A stretch of DNA of 64,000 nucleotides from Polaribacter cellanae (GTDB lineage Bacteria; Bacteroidota; Bacteroidia; Flavobacteriales; Flavobacteriaceae): contig NZ_CP071869.1 in NCBI RefSeq assembly GCF_017569185.1, positions 3,028,001 to 3,092,000 of the forward strand, given 5' to 3'. This document shows, piece after piece, positions 62,229-64,000 of this stretch. The translations under genes and the position numbers were made by a program. The notes beneath the pieces were generated by a model. That model was not told the DNA's origin and did not search any database. It saw only the letters and a list, made by a program, of their open reading frames with translations. Each line of letters begins with the position of its first letter. The stretch's first letter is position 1.

Positions 62229-63446
62229 TTAGCGGTTCTGGTTGAAAAATCCAGTACCTACCCCAATAACTCTGTCATACAAACTTCCAAATGGTTTGTA
62301 ATACACCAGAACATTGTAAACATTTTCAGTTTCGAAAAAAGTACCATTAATTTCGTTGGTGTTTACAAAATTATCTTTTCCTAAAGTGGCAAATGTATAG
62401 TTGTAAAAACCTTGTTTTAGTAAAATACTTGCATTGTAAGTTTGGCTTTCTTCATTATAATACATTTTGTTTTCTTCTGAGATTTCAAAATTATTAAAAG
62501 CGCCATATACATATACTTCTTTGTCTTTAAAAGGAACTTCTGCTTCTAAGATAAAATGCATTACTGCATAATCTGCTTCGGTTTTTGGATCGTTCGCTTC
62601 TAAAGTTCTAATTACAAACTGTCCATTAATATCTGGGTTATAAGTGTATTCTCTAAAAGGGTTGTAGGTAAAAGGATAAATGTATAGGTTAAAAAGATTG
62701 TTGTTCGTAATTTTTACAATATTTACACTTCTACTTCTAATTACCTTACTGTCGAAGTTTAAATATTCGTTTCCTCCCCAAAAATTTGTTTTATTTGTAT
62801 AGGTATATAAAAGCTGGTTAGGTTTAAAAAAAGTAGGTTGTAAATCTGTAATTGTTTCGTTCCAATTATAGTTTTTTATAATCGAAACATTAATTTCTTG
62901 ACTAGGATTGGTTATACGAATATCTGGATGATTTACCGAAAACTGAACAGTTTGTTGTGTGTTTAAAGTTTTTGTATTTCTGCTTCTGGCAACAGAAACC
63001 CCAATAATTGCTGCATTTTCATACAAAACAAATCGTCTTGTAAAAACAACATCATCATAAGAATCTAAAACCGATAAAAGATAATTCCCGCTTTTGGTAA
63101 TTATGGAGTTTGTATTCGGAATTTGAACAGAATAATGCGTATAATTTTGAACAGTATTGAATGAATTGGTAACATTTATAATGGTGTTTTGGTCGAAACC
63201 ATCTATATATTGGCTGGAAAGTAACCTGCTTTTTTGCCAATCGTGGGTCATGTGTTCTATTTTATATTGATAGCTTTTACTATCTGCATCTAAATCGTCA
63301 AAAGACAATTCTAAAACAGTTCCTAAAGGTACAATTGCAGAAAAATTATTTTCTTGCAAAGGTCTTAGTTGAATGGTTTTAATATTCTGTGCGTTCAGAA
63401 ATTGAATCGTTATTAGAAAAAAAAGAAAAAGTGTATTTTTAAACAT
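62229..63446 (-). CDS. type IX secretion system plug protein (DUF5103)
   Basis: A 405-residue DUF5103 protein with a signal peptide (about 1-19, ITIQFLNAQ). RPLQENNFSAIVPLGTVLELSFDDLDAD, SQYIDGFDQNTIINVTNSFNTVQNYTHYSVQIPN and the C-terminal IGVGTGFFNQNR are typical. In the T9SS translocon the Plug protein closes the SprA barrel on its periplasmic side until cargo arrives. I choose ATG 63446 (MFKNTLFLFF). It fits with the T9SS-sorted protease in the same window, though no other T9SS gene is nearby. Confidence 0.88.
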   Translation of the reverse strand: MFKNTLFLFFLITIQFLNAQNIKTIQLRPLQENNFSAIVPLGTVLELSFDDLDADSKSYQYKIEHMTHDWQKSRLLSSQYIDGFDQNTIINVTNSFNTVQNYTHYSVQIPNTNSIITKSGNYLLSVLDSYDDVVFTRRFVLYENAAIIGVSVARSRNTKTLNTQQTVQFSVNHPDIRITNPSQEINVSIIKNYNWNETITDLQPTFFKPNQLLYTYTNKTNFWGGNEYLNFDSKVIRSRSVNIVKITNNNLFNLYIYPFTYNPFREYTYNPDINGQFVIRTLEANDPKTEADYAVMHFILEAEVPFKDKEVYVYGAFNNFEISEENKMYYNEESQTYNASILLKQGFYNYTFATLGKDNFVNTNEINGTFFETENVYNVLVYYKPFGSLYDRVIGVGTGFFNQNR

Positions 63447-63652
63447 ATTTACAAAAATATCAATCATTTCTTAGAATAATCAATTTTTGAGCCAAAAAAA
63501 ATAGTTCGACAACGTTATCGCAAAAATATTTATTTAGAACAGTTATAAATAAGATTAATTCAGTAAGATTACTTTCAAATTATATCACTCTTAACTCTCA
63601 AAATCTTTAAATTTGCATGATTTTTTTAGATAACTAAATATTCCAATTTACT

Positions 63653-64000
63653 ATGTCAAAAGACATTCGTATTAAAAAAGGCTTAGATATTAAGCTTGTT
63701 GGCATTGCAGATAAAACTACAACGAATAGTACTCAAAGTAGTATTTATGCAGTTAAGCCAGAAGATTTTCACGGAATAACACCTAAACTTATTGCTAAAG
63801 AAGGTACAGAAGTAAAAGCTGGAGAAGCACTTTTTCATTCGAAAAACGACGAGCGTCTTTTATTTCCAAGTCCCGTTTCTGGTAAAGTAATAGAGGTTGT
63901 TCGTGGAGCAAGAAGAAAGGTGTTAGCAGTTAAAATTTCTGCAGATGCAACACAAACTTATAAAGATTTTGGAACTAAAAATGCGGGCTCTATGTCCTCA
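63653..64000 (+). CDS. nqrA: Na+-translocating NADH-quinone reductase subunit A (5' part)
   Basis: The first 116 codons of NqrA, cut by the window end. MSKDIRIKKGLDIKLVG, IYAVKPEDFHGITPKL and ERLLFPSPVSGKVIEVVRGARRKVLAVKI are diagnostic of the RnfC/NqrA N-terminus. NQR pumps Na+ while oxidising NADH, so the rest of nqrA-F is expected beyond the window. A TAAATTTG box (63608-63615) lies 37 bases before the ATG and may be its -7 element. Confidence 0.95.
   Translation, partial: MSKDIRIKKGLDIKLVGIADKTTTNSTQSSIYAVKPEDFHGITPKLIAKEGTEVKAGEALFHSKNDERLLFPSPVSGKVIEVVRGARRKVLAVKISADATQTYKDFGTKNAGSMSS

Overview
The window looks like a chromosome segment from a marine-type flavobacterium (Bacteroidota, Flavobacteriaceae; Polaribacter/Tenacibaculum-like). 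The evidence is low G+C, TAnnTTTG-type -7 promoter boxes, a type IX secretion (T9SS) cargo protease and plug protein, a DUF3857/transglutaminase pair, a nqr operon start, and the flavobacterial aromatic amino acid gene order.

Region 1 (1-27,363) is an integron-like cassette array that runs off the left edge. I count 34 attC-like sites (about 130 bp each, two of about 200 bp) bounding 35 units: 11 gene cassettes and 24 ORF-less cassettes of five repeated families (X1-X5). From the left edge the order is X3,X1,G1,G2,X2,X3,G3,X1,G4,G5,X2,G6,X4,X2,X3,X3,X3,G7,G8,X4,X3,X2,X5,X2,X1,G9,X2,X2,G10,G11,X5,X1,X2,X2,X2, then a putative attI and a tyrosine recombinase (27,364-28,533). All cassette genes and the recombinase are on the minus strand, so the recombinase gene points into the array. 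Each intact cassette has its own 10-bp terminal inverted repeat of form GTTN7, as integron cassette logic predicts, with a constant G/A difference at position 11. Every gene cassette carries a non-A attC type (B-G), and every ORF-less cassette whose site is visible carries the near-identical type A site. Cargo includes a DinB-like protein, lipoproteins, a dienelactone hydrolase with DUF2798, a DUF262/DUF1524 (GmrSD-like) protein, an HNH endonuclease, a CPCC zinc-ribbon protein, a beta-lactamase-fold hydrolase and several unrecognised membrane or secreted proteins. Two near-identical IS110-family elements sit exactly at cassette starts.

Region 2 (28.6-32.2 kb) holds pnp and rpsO (minus) and a HicA/HicB toxin-antitoxin pair. 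Region 3 (32.4-36.8 kb) is an aromatic amino acid operon (prephenate dehydratase, aminotransferase, prephenate dehydrogenase, DAHP synthase-chorismate mutase). It is preceded by a 26-residue Phe/Tyr-rich leader ORF and an antiterminator/terminator pair, which is a clear attenuator. Region 4 (37.3-47.4 kb) carries rsgA, dtd, a TatD-like nuclease, tcdA, a YceI lipoprotein, two DUF3857 proteins, a CPBP protease, and an Lrp regulator divergent from a Cys/Met PLP lyase. Region 5 (47.7-64.0 kb) carries a NhaC antiporter, a frameshifted porin, rnhB, a nucleoid-associated protein, lipB, a large T9SS metalloprotease, pruA, an NRDE protein, a zinc-ribbon DUF3667-like membrane protein, apaG, the T9SS plug protein and the start of nqrA. 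No tRNA, rRNA or CRISPR was seen.
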